Of a DNA stretch of 64,000 nt, positions 37,429 through 54,700 are shown one piece after another (within the stretch, counting starts at the first letter, position 1; the number at the start of each line of letters is the position of its first letter). The DNA is from Bugula neritina (Eukaryota > Bryozoa > Gymnolaemata > Cheilostomatida > Bugulidae): NCBI GenBank assembly GCA_964035545.1, contig OZ037771.1, positions 3,461,128 to 3,525,127 on the forward strand, read 5' to 3'. A model generated the notes under the pieces. It searched no databases. It was not told the origin of the DNA and saw only the letters and a list, made by a program, of their open reading frames with translations. The translations under genes were made by a program, and so were the position numbers.

Positions 37429-40400
37429 TTAACATATGTGACCTGGCACCACAAAACAAGGGATGTATATAAAATGTTGAAAACTTAGTTATTATTATGA
37501 ATTGATAGAGCTGACTTTTTCAAACATTTTGCACTTTATTTGAAGTCTCTAGCATAAATAGAACTCGAGATATCAGCATTTAAAAACTTTAACGTTTTTA
37601 GAATTTCTAACTTACTGTTTCGAGAAAATCGCATTTAAAGTTGGCAACTCTAGAATAAGTTGAGAATTGTTTGTTTACAATTTACAAGCCTTAGCAACGG
37701 GTCTTTGTATAATAGGAATAGTGACAAATTTGGTATCAAAATAATTGTGAAAGTTTGGGCTTTCTGTTGAACTAAATTTCATGCTGTCTCAACATAAAAT
37801 TAGGTCAAATATGGCCGCCAAACTTTTTGTCTAATTTATTTGTCAATTCGCTTTTTACTTTGTTCAATGGTTGAAAGGTTTAACAATTCCAGCAAAGAAG
37901 AGAATGTTTTAGCAAGTTTGTGTGTTGAGATATTTAAATTAGGCATCCAAGTCAGCAGGAAGTCTTATAAAACAAAATGGCAGCTGCTTCCTCTTATACA
38001 TTGAATATCTCCCTTTCCTCTAATATATTATGTAATATATCAAACTGCAGCTATTGAGCTGTGCTGTTTCATAATTTTTGCTTAATGAGTAGAACACTTA
38101 TGAGAAAATTATTTTACTATTATGAGATCATGCGAGATTTATTCATAAATATCTTTATAATCTCTAACGGCAACTAAATTTAGCAATTGATTTGGCTGAG
38201 ATGTTGAAAATATAAACATAAAATCAGCTAACAGAACTTTTGAGTTTTATTAGGCATTAATATTCACATTTAAAACATCAAATACATTATTTTAAAAAAC
38301 CAATTAAATGCAGTAAAAAATCCAGCCTCGATACAACTATTATGCTTGAATTAACTCTTATCAAGAAAAGAAAATAAGGTCGCTTCTATGGTTTTTGCAA
38401 AAAAGGCACTTTTCATCTTTCTACTTCCTTGGTCTTCATAATATGAGTTTACGGAGTATGGACACATAACATCATGTATGTGGCAAAAGCTTCATCACTA
38501 TCATCAGCTGATTTTCTAGCAATTATAGATGCTGCTACTTGACATCCATCCTGCCAATCTACCCACTTATTGTCTATTCCAAAGCTGGAAGTACAATGTT
38601 GACTTTTTTTAGATAAAAAAAGGAAACCGTAGCTTGATTAGAAATTATACCCAGTTATATTATAAAAATTTAGTTGGCTAAACACTCTTGTGGTACTATT
38701 ATGGCAGCAGTTAATTGTGATCCTGCATTTCATCAACGTTTAAATTTATTGAATTAAACAGAACAATTTAAATTAAAAAAATTCTTGATAATTTTCAAGC
38801 ACATCATTAAAAGGCTGCAAACCTTTTTATGAATGAAATAAGCAGAAGCCATAACCTTGCAAGCCAAAATTCAGTGTGTCTACATTAGAAGTATTAGATT
38901 GATAGGTAGTAGAGTTGTGTAGATATAAGTCTTCACTCTAATGCCCTCGCAAGTCCACTTTCTAAAACGTACAGAATATCCGATTATTCTATATTAACAT
39001 AGTATTATCAGTAAAATTACACATTATACACTTGAATATCTAGCATATCTGCAATTGGCAATTTTGAAGCAATGTCTTTCGATAACTATTAACCACTCAG
39101 GCATTTAATTGAGTAAAAAAGCTAGCTAAGTGCAATTGAATCTATTAAAGACATTTACTATAAAATCAATTTGAATTCAATAAATTACTTTAAAATATGA
39201 ATAAATTTTTGCTCATCTTATAATAAAATTAAAAAGTTTAGACTATTTATGCATTCAGTTAGTGTTACTACTTACTAAATAATACTAAAAGTAACTTACT
39301 GAAAAACTAAGTCAGTCAACTATAGAATCATCATGAACTCGCATTAATATTCCATCATTATACTCATTTACATTTAGTCACATTTATCATTTCCATTTGG
39401 TTATAGGTGATGCTTTTATCAATATAAATATAATTATCAATTGAGTTTTGACAGTAACTGTAAGCCTGCATAATGTGATAAAGATTTTATCATTATATTT
39501 TAAATCAAACTTTGAGCTAATTTAAAAATCACAAAAGAAACCGGTAGTTTGACTAGTATGCCTAATGTTAATAGTAATAGTAATCAGTAACCGTATTGAC
39601 AAAATCTAAGACAGAGGCTAAAAGTTACTAAGAGCAAGTCCAATGTAAATTGAAAAATCAACTATAGAATAAATCAATAAATATAATACTATAGCTATCA
39701 GTATGAGTATCAAGTTTTAAGAGCAAAGGCGAAACTCAGAGTCAGACTCAAATAGTGAATTTATATATATTAATTACTTATACTATTAATATTAATGAGC
39801 TACATTTGGTTTTACTACCAAATACCAGTATCAGTAAATCATGAATGATATTCATTATGATTATCATTATGAGTAACCGTACCTCAAACTTGAGTCATAG
39901 TGAGAGTCATTTAAATAGTTACTAGTATAGAAATAGAATAGAATAGACTAACTCTAAGACATACTCCTAGTCCTAGTGATGGTATAAATATTAATAAATT
40001 GATAACTACAAATAATCTTGGCAACAATTCTAAGTTAGCAGCGTAAATGATTGTTTTGAGTATAATTACCAGTATTGTTGTGATTTTCAAGCTTGAACGC
40101 TAAAGATAAAGATTAAGTTCAGCATTTATCACCAAAAGGGCAAAACAGCTCAGTAACTTAAAAGCTAACTTCGGATGGAACCCGATGAAAAACTAAAACT
40201 AGCCTTTGATCTTAAATACGATGCTTCTGACAATACGAAGAAAGAGGTGTAAGCTAAATTTATTTGATAAAAAGACAATTTGCAAGATCTCACGCTATAA
40301 AAATAACTAAAATTGTCTTCTTTCTTTAATTGATAACTTCGCAATTTTTTCATCATTTAAAAAATTGAAAGCCTTAGTTACCAACTTTAAATGCAATTTT

Positions 40401-40594
40401 AGAGCTGAAGGAATCATCAAATGCCTACGAAAGTATGATTTTTGAAATCCTTGGATTTTTTTGTATTAGAAAAGTTCAAAATCTAAAAATTGGAAATTAA
40501 TTTCAAATTTAAGTATTTCCAAATTAAACCTTCATTTACTACACTTTATAAACGCCGCCACATCCCCGGTTTTGTCGCGACTGGTCACATATTA
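37429..40594. mobile_element. Non-autonomous DNA transposon with long inverted repeats and TTAA ends
   Basis: The left end begins TTAACATATGTGACC (37429) and continues with CACCACAAAACAAGGGATGT. The right end reads inverted as TTAATATGTGACC with CGACAAAACCGGGGATGT (40594 inward). The inverted similarity continues over 200 bp inward, including GCATTTAAAGTTGGCAACT at 37631-37649 against its inverted match at 40376-40394. TTAA at both outer edges fits the target-site preference of piggyBac and Kolobok-type elements. There is no transposase ORF and the interior is AT-rich, so the element is non-autonomous or decayed. Confidence 0.6.
39550..39990. repeat. Cryptic ACT/AGT repeat island 3
   Basis: Degenerate words (TAATAGTAATAGTAATCAG, AGCTATCAGTATGAGTATC, ATCATTATGAGTAACC) inside the inverted-repeat element, like the islands at 25380, 30040 and 48280. 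Confidence 0.5.
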
Positions 40595-41590
40595 AGCATG
40601 TAATACATTTCATGTACATATTGCAATGTATTACATACATACCTATTATGTGTGTATATATGTATAGCGTTGCGTGATGGTTGCTATATTAAGAGTTCTT
40701 TTATTGGTTGGCTTACTCAACATGACGTGATAGAAAATTGCAAACAATATCTTGGCAATAATCCATTCATATTGATTTTTGCTAAAATTTCCCAAGCATA
40801 AGCTGAGTGTTAGCATATTAGTGTTATTGTTTTGGCCTTCGTATTTAGCGTAGCCAGATATTTTACTACTTACACAGCTATAACTATGTCACCTTCTCTC
40901 TGATATCCAGGTAAGACTCGAGGAATTTTTTAAAATCATTTTAATACTTTTGCTCGCATACAAATTTAAAGACTCACGCAAATTTATAGTCTCTATTCTT
41001 GCGAGAAAACCTAACTGAAAAAGTTACTTTTGTAAAATGAGTTAATGGACTTATTCATGTGCGGCACAGGAGCAATTATGACTGGATGCTCTTCCTAACA
41101 TCACCAACAGACTTTACTGGAAATTAAACCCATGACCTCAAATTTACTAAGACAGTGTTCTGACCCCTAGACCACAGCTGCTCCTAACATTTTTGCTACC
41201 TTATAGTTATAAAAACTAAAGATAAATTGTAATCTAGTGAGAATCTATGGTTTTCACCTTACTGTCTACACAATGAATGTCATCATTCAATTTTAATCAG
41301 ATTTGAAATAAAAGAATTCATCTGACATCACTAATATTTCTATGAATGATGTCAGAATCCCTCTTGGCTACTCTGTAATTCACTCACTGTAGCTGATTGA
41401 GGAAATGAAATGGTCATCATTATTAAGTATCTCCCAGCAGGCTAGTTTAACCTGTCTGCAATTCTGTCAAGATATAATAGCTCCATGCTTAAGATTCCTT
41501 CCAAGAAAGAGAGTATACACTGAGTAATAACTCTTCAATAACTGGTTCTATACGCCTTGCAGGCTTAGCTTCTGCCCACATCACTTTATA
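40595..41590. other. Intergenic upstream of the ankyrin gene
   Basis: Contains the SINE at 40971-41184 and otherwise AT-rich sequence with no coding potential. The promoter of the ankyrin gene should lie in the last few hundred bases; I see no clear TATA element. Confidence 0.4.
40971..41184 (-). mobile_element. tRNA-Thr-derived SINE, copy 2
   Basis: Same family and orientation as 16058-16275. The reverse strand shows AGGAGCAGCTGTGGTCTAGG, TAGTAAA, a decayed B box (GGGTTTAATTTCC) and the tail with CATCCAGTCATAATTGCTCC. It lies just upstream of the ankyrin gene. Confidence 0.75.
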
Positions 41591-47237
<5,647 letters not shown>

Positions 47238-50200
47238 TGTGTCTCTGCTGTCAATAGATTTATAAAATATATCTGTGTTGAGATATTCCTGTCATGGTTA
47301 TATAATATATGAATTAAGAGCTATACATCTCATATTATACAATGAGATACTATAATAATATATTATATATATGAGATACTAATAATATATTATATATATG
47401 ACCGTGTGTGGTTATTACAAAATTATTCTGAAGCAATTATTATGTAATGCAACATGATATTATATATTGTAAGTTAATACAATATAATATAATATAATAT
47501 ATAATTGCTATACAAGTACATGCTACTGTATAGTTTGCAAAACATATTTTAATTGTTTACGCAGCTACATGACTATTAAATTAGTAGCAGAAGGCAATGG
47601 TGAGAAATGTGAGAAAATAATTTCATGCCGAGGAAGAGTTTTTCTGTTCAATAGCATTAGAAAAGCACCTTATGCTTGGCTTGATAAACTTATCTATTTT
47701 ATTTCGATAATTTAACCAGTCATTACTTTTTGTCAACGTAACAGACAACTTGTAAAGCACTATTAATAACAAATATATTATTTAGAGGAAGCAACTCCGA
47801 ATATAAATTCTTCACCCTGTGCCAAGTAATATTATACTTGGTAGGCTGGTAATTATTGCCATGAGCAGGTTTTACAACACAATATCATTGTTTTTGTTGC
47901 CATTAAGTTTAGAATTGAGAAATTATTCAATTAGTTTTCACAACATAACTAAACATTTTAGCAGTTTTTGGATCAACGATAATATCATAATTACTATAAT
48001 TGAAAGGGCTTATTGTTCTGAATAAACAATACGGTCAGATTAGTACTGCATGTGAACATTCAATTTCCGGAAAAAGTTATCAAGAAAATCCAATCAATGA
48101 AAAATATAACGTTATAACGTTATAAAAATACTATTACTTCTAGTAATTCTCTAATGATCATATAAGTACAACAACAGTTTGTTAATTTTAGTATTTGTGA
48201 TAACACAATCACTGAATAATTACCTAATCTAAGCAAATTCGCTGCATGAACGGGAGTCTTGAAGTATTTAGTAGTAAATTGTAATACTAATACACTATCA
48301 CTGTCACTATGACTATAAGTATAACTATAAGTATAAGTATACAGATACTCATACTGATACTCATACAGTCACAGTGATAGTGATAGTCATAGTGATACTA
48401 ATTGAGTAGCACTATTAGTAATAGTAAATGTAATAAGATTAAAATAGCTATAAGTATAAGTATAACAATTAACATTAAATGATTATTATAACTATAAGTA
48501 GTATAAGTATAACTATAAGCAATAATATTAATTATAATATTAATTCAATAGTAAGACTATTGCTTAGCCTTATGTCTAATAGTACTACTAATAGTAATAG
48601 TAATACTCTAATAGTAATACTAATAGTAATGAATAATAACTGTAAGATATTGATATTATTATTAAATACATTGGTTAATAAATCACTGATACTTTCAGTT
48701 ATATTGATGAGTTAGTGTTACCGTCACTCTATAAGTATAATGCATATCACCATGACTATCACTATCAGTATACATATGTTTTTCAGAGTTCAAACATGCT
48801 GAGTTTAAGTTTTTACTAGTACTATTATTATTACTATTAGTTATAAGTATTAGTATTACTATTAATGATGTTTAACTCTGTTTGTGTGTAGATAAGCATA
48901 TCTTTTCACAAAGCCACTCATAATGACAGTAATACTAATAGTGACGGGAACACTTGCCAAGAACAAGCATGGCTGTCACTTTGAGTTTGAGTTTTAGTTG
49001 ATATTGAGAATTCACCTTTTTTCATTTAAATAAGAATGGTTATTTTTATTGCCATTCAAAGAAGTTGGAGTGATAAATGATTATCTGTTAATGGTTTTTC
49101 TATTATAATAATTATTATAATAATGATACACTAAAATAATAAATTGATCAACATGTAATGTTGACATTAGTTTTTTTAATATATATTTATTTAATCTAAT
49201 TGTTTTCACAAATATTTGAAACTAACAAGTTATGATCAATAATTTTTCAATATATTTGTAATGGGGGTGTAATATTCTATTTTTATTCAATCAAGATGTT
49301 TAAATTCTTTATTATAAAAAAATTGCTAGGGTAATGCAGTTACTAAGTAAAAGTGCTAGTTTTACTATTGATATTCATTGCAGGATCATAATAATTACCA
49401 ATACTACTATTCAAAACAGCAAGGGTAGCACAATAGGCAAGTTGGGGATTTTTGACAGTTTTCAAAAGTTCAATTCTCAACATATTTACAATGGATAGCT
49501 CAACTGGCTTAGTATTGCCTGTATCACATGAATTTTTATTAATGAGTTATTACACTAATAGTTTAAAATCAATTTTAAATTAAAAGGATTTCATCATTTT
49601 TATGAAGCCAAGCTCAGCGAAATGAAATTATATATAAAAGCCTCCTTATCCAATGCTCAATATTGCTAAGATAGTCACAGTTACCAAAGAATTTTGTAAA
49701 ATCTGCATAACCAATTCTCACTTTTAGTTTTAGTCTTCATACATTCCAATCACAATCATATCAACGGTTATGACATTTATGTGCTGAATTATCTGTGAAA
49801 TATTCATATTTAAATTTTACTTACACTTTTGTTTGCTGGGTCTGTTGCAAAACTATTTTATTTTAGTATGTCGTATTTGAAATTTACATTATATACCATT
49901 CAAACTCACTCCATGTTAATCTGCAATTTTTTGCCAGGCTTTCATTTTTTTTATATATATGAAAATATTTTTGTATATTCAATTCTCTTCTCAGTTAGAG
50001 TTTCTAACCCTCAATACTTGGGGGCGCCCAATACTTGAGCTGAAACCTCAAACATTTGTCTGTTTTAGACTCAAGAAAGAGTTTTGAATGCAGAGCGGCC
50101 CTGCAATACACAGTATGAGTGGGTAAGGCTTACATGTATGTTACTGCTACTCACAAGGATAGTACTGTATATAGTTTGTAAATTTAGCTGTGTAGTGGTA

Positions 50201-51309
50201 TTTTAATTCTCTTTAACTGAGGGTAGCTCTAAAGCATTTAAATGCAATGGAATTTACTGGAGATTGTGAAGTTTATGTTTTAATTAATCTTAAAGCTTAT
50301 GGCAGACTAAAATGTTTTAGTTGGTGGGGAGGGGGGGAGGGGTGGGGGTTAATATATACTAACTACAATGTCGCTGGTTTTTATTATAGTCTTCATTTAT
50401 TTATTATTCCTAAAATTGCTCATCTCTTTTCTCGTCTCAGGAAATTGTATTCAGTTTTTGTAATCAGATAGTATATAAATTATGTTACAAGATGCCAACA
50501 CATAATAAATTTGCACTCTATTATTACAAAGAAAATGTGGAAAAGTAAACTAAATGCTTGGAGTTATCTTCTCAGCATATTACATAAATACAGTGTGTAG
50601 AGTCAGCAGTACAAAAACCTATTGATACAGAGTATTATTATTCCTTGATGCATATTCTTATGTATAAATGCATATTTTTATCACTGCATAATAACAAAAC
50701 GTTTTGTAGTAACCAGATACTAAAACTAGTTGTAATTGTACCTTTCACTTGTTCATAACAAGAAAGAATATAAGTTTTTGATAAGTAATATAATAAGCAT
50801 TAGTTGTACTTACACACACAAGTTTATATTCCCATATTTTAAAAAAAGAGATGTATAGTTAAAGGCTGGAATTATTAGCTTTCACTTACTGTTAGAGAGC
50901 TCATTGCAACTGTTTTTGAGTGAAACTGTTTTAGGGGGTATTTACTAAGTTACAGTTCAACTTGCTATAAGCTTACTGTATATACACATGCACATATTTC
51001 TCAACAATAGGAATAATAGGTTTGAACTGAGGGGGTATTGTGTTACAGATTGATATATTGATAAGTGAGTAATTCAATAAGATTGGCTGAATATCAAATT
51101 ATTAGGAGCACAAAGTCAACTACGAGTGCTCCATTTACCGGACATAATTGCTAGAGTAAGATCTATGATAAGCCACAATACTTCAGCCTATAAGCAGCTG
51201 GCGGAATGCTAAGTCTACTGATAGGCTAAACTTATCTATAAATATACAGAGTAGCTGCTGAGTGCATCGTATGCAGTATACTAGCTACCAGTATCAGTTC
51301 AAGCAAAGT
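47238..51309. other. Intergenic between ankyrin gene and LIMS1
   Basis: AT-rich, with TA-rich tracts at 47300-47500 and a cryptic ACT/AGT island at about 48280-48870. I read both strands and find no supportable exon. A short candidate around 50075-50110 ending before GTAAGG was considered and dropped. Confidence 0.5.
48280..48870. repeat. Cryptic ACT/AGT repeat island 4
   Basis: The largest island: runs such as ACTATAAGTATAACTATAAG, GATACTCATACTGATACTC, AGTGATAGTGATAGTCATAG and AATAGTAATACTAATAGTAA over about 600 bp. There is a strong 3/6-base periodicity but no single unit. Confidence 0.6.
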
Positions 51310-51705
51310 TGTAGCTGTGAAAGAAAGCTAGAGCTGTGAAAGTAAAGCTAGAGCTGTGAAAGTAAAGCTAGAGCTGTGAAAGTAAACTAGAGCTGTGAAA
51401 GTAAAGCTAGAGCTGTGAAAGTAAACTAGAGCTGTGAAAGTAAACTAGAGCTGTGAAAGAAAGCTAGAGCTGTGAAAGTAAAGCTAGAGCTGTGAAAGTA
51501 AAGCTAGAGCTGTGAAAGTAAAGCTAGAGCTGTGAAAGTAAACTAGAGCTGTGAAAGTAAACTAGAGCTGTGAAAGTAAACTAGAGCTGTGAAAGTAAAC
51601 TAGAGCTGTGAAAGTACAGCTAGAGCTGTGAAAGTAAAGCTAGAGCTGTGAAAGTACAGCTAGAGCTGTGAAAGTAAAGCTAGAGCTGTGAAAGTAAAGT
51701 AATAC
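51310..51705 (+). repeat. 19-20-bp minisatellite just upstream of LIMS1
   Basis: About 20 tandem units of AGCTGTGAAAGTAAAGCTAG. Variants lose one base (AAACTAG) or have AAGAAAG or ACAGCTAG. The array ends about 75 bp before the LIMS1 start codon, so it lies in the 5' UTR or core promoter. Confidence 0.95.
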
Positions 51706-51780
51706 TGCGAATTAGCGGAAGAAGACTTTGGATATTAAATTCAACTGAACTGGATTGGCTATTCAACTTCCTACCACAAC

Positions 51781-54700
51781 ATGGCCACACTTCATGCGCC
51801 TCAGTTTCTCCAACCTCTGAATGAGCAGAATGCTAGTCCACTGTTTAGGAGGAGAGCAAATACTAGAGAGCGAGATCATGCCCAGGTTGGGGGTGGTGGA
51901 GCTGATGGCCCTAACTTTGGGAGTAGTCGGTTTAGTGATACTCAAGCAAATCAGTAAGTGTCAGTTCAATGGTTGGGAAGGGAAAAAGAAGACTCACACT
52001 ATAAAGCAATTTTTTCTTAATCCATTTTCATCCTTTGACTTTTTAATAGAAAGGTTTAGTTGTGATAAATGCTAATTAACGCTCGTACTTATGTCTTAGT
52101 TTTACACACAACTACCTAGACATACCCTTGTTTAACTCTACAAATTGAGCTAGTTATTGATATGTTATTTTATAATACTCCATAAACTCAACTCAACTAA
52201 TATCATTGAAAAATTCTCTCAAAATAAGTGATGTGGTATGATTTTTGATTTGCAATATTGTGAAATTCGAAAAAATAAGAAAAAAAATTCCCTTTGAAAA
52301 TGTATTGAATGCAGAGATGCAAATTTTGCTCAAGTTTTTAATTTTTATTTTGATGTTAGGGTTTACTTTATCTCATGATTAGACAACTGCTTATGTTGCA
52401 AAGTTCTGCTAGAACTAATGCTAGGAACTTACACCTACAACTGCCACCTAGTTCTGGAAATGACTAGCATTGAAAACTCTCTATGAAGTTATTTCCTGTT
52501 TAAGTTCAGTAACCGAATATTTGGATAGCTTAAGTTTTTAGATTTTATTCTTGAATTTTGGTTTAAATCGCGAGTTGAGTTTCTCCAAAAGACTCCCTAC
52601 GTTATATTTTCATCTAGAACCTAGGCTTTACATAGTTGCTACACCAACATCTACTTGCCTAACAGAGTATGGTCACAGGGCCAGTTGTCTTTACAGTTTA
52701 CAGCTAATAACGAGTACACAACTCATTGCTTTGAACTGGAAGATATTTTCTCTCCTTGGTGAAATCTACTGCTTTTTATAAATATGTATTTCATGGCCCA
52801 CTTACTGATCAGATAGACTGGGGACTTGGTAATAATGCCCTCAGCTGCTGCACTTTGAACTGCTATAGTTTAATGAATGTAGACATTCACAGCTTACACA
52901 CTATCTTATGGCTGCAGTTATATCACCCTGAATACTATATCAAGTTACACTGCATGCCACTTGTACTACGCTAACCTTTATAACTACACAACTGGAACTA
53001 GTTTTTGTTCAGCTTTATTTTGACACAAGACTACTTAATTTCAAGAGAAAACAACTTCTGTCGCTCAGTTTGACTAGAATTTAGGTTACATAGTTGTCAG
53101 CTGTTGAATAAATAACATCGTACAATGAGGTGGTGCTACGTGTGTTATCACTACTTGCACCCAGCATTTGGTGGAGTTATAAGTCATCTGATAATCATGC
53201 ATGGGAAATTAGCCATTGGGTCTAGTGCTACGTACACGTAACTTGTTCTATTCTTTGCCAATAGCGCTGCCTTTGCACCCTTGTGCTGTTATTAGTCATG
53301 GGGGGACGTCTACCACTGGGCTTTCTACCCCCCCCCCCACTTTCGGGGTCAAACTCAATGCACAATTTCCTATCAGCTGATATGATAATCTTGACTAGTT
53401 TCTAGACTACTTACTAATATCCAATATCCATTTAACTTCTACACAACTATGTACCAGTAAATAAGTGCACCTGTTTCATGGTTTTTGTTAGCAATAGAAA
53501 AATATATAATATGTCTGCAAAATATTACATCAATAAAACCAGGTTACTATATCCAGGCAGCAGCAGCTAGTTGTATGCTGACTATATATTTACTCTCTTA
53601 CTATGTTATACAGTGACATGCAGTTGGGACCTGACGGTTCTCTTGCCATATGTACGAGATGTCACGAAGGTTTTGACGTCACCGAGAAGATCGTGAACTC
53701 TGGCGGAGATATGTGGCACCCAAGATGCTTTGTGTGAGTTTAACTTCAACTCCCCCCTCACCCCCCTTTCCCGGTCTGTCTATCCACTTGTAGGCAGAGT
53801 CAACACTGTATAAACCCAGTAGCTGATGATGTAATGTCATTGTGCAGTGGTACATGGGACATTAGCCTGCTGCTGTAAACTCTTTCTGTCTACTCAACTG
53901 TAGCTGTAGTTCTATGCACTGGCGTCATGAGTCAACCCCCCTCTAACCCTCCCCTACAAAAGATATATAAATTAATTTCGCTTTGGCTAGCCAGAATCAA
54001 CTGTAGACAGAAGTATACCATGTCATTTATACTGAAGGTTAACTCCAATTTTATGATATTGAACTATATTGTCATTTAGTTATATATCCGTAGTAAAATT
54101 GAAGTTGTTTCCCTTGACTTGTTCTAGATAATAATTTATAGTATGTCTTACTATTAAGCTGTAGTAGAAGTTGATTGTCTGATTGACCTAATTACCATTC
54201 ATTCGCTATCTCATAATCTAGGTCACCTAATCAATGTACTCATTGTAACGTAGTCATTGATCAAATGAAAGAACAAATGGTCAACTATAAGGGGCGCGTG
54301 TGGCACCCCCAGTGTTTTGTGTAAGTAAACTGCTCAGCGGTGACCCGCCATGTCCTCCTTAACCTCTACATATCCTCTCTAGACATCTACTAACACCCGG
54401 CCATCAGTCTCATTGGTTCCAATTCTTTCATTTCTCATACTCTATCCTAAGACCTAAGTTAACCTCATTTCATTTGACTCTAAGTTTTAGCACAAAATGT
54501 TCATATTTTGTCAAAATATCATTTGTCCCAGCAAGATATCTGTGAATATTGAGCATATTTTGAATCACTCCTTTATTTAAATAGTTACACTGAAGTAAGA
54601 GAGTAAATTTTCACTTATATATCAATAAATTTGATTGAAAAGTAAATAATTCTAGTCACTCATTAAGTCAGCTCTCGCTGCTTTCAATGTCAGGTGGTAG

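Noticed and set aside
50060-50120. Possible upstream alternative first exon of LIMS1 (ATGAGTGG before GTAAGG)
   Set aside because: Only three codons before the donor and no supporting homology.
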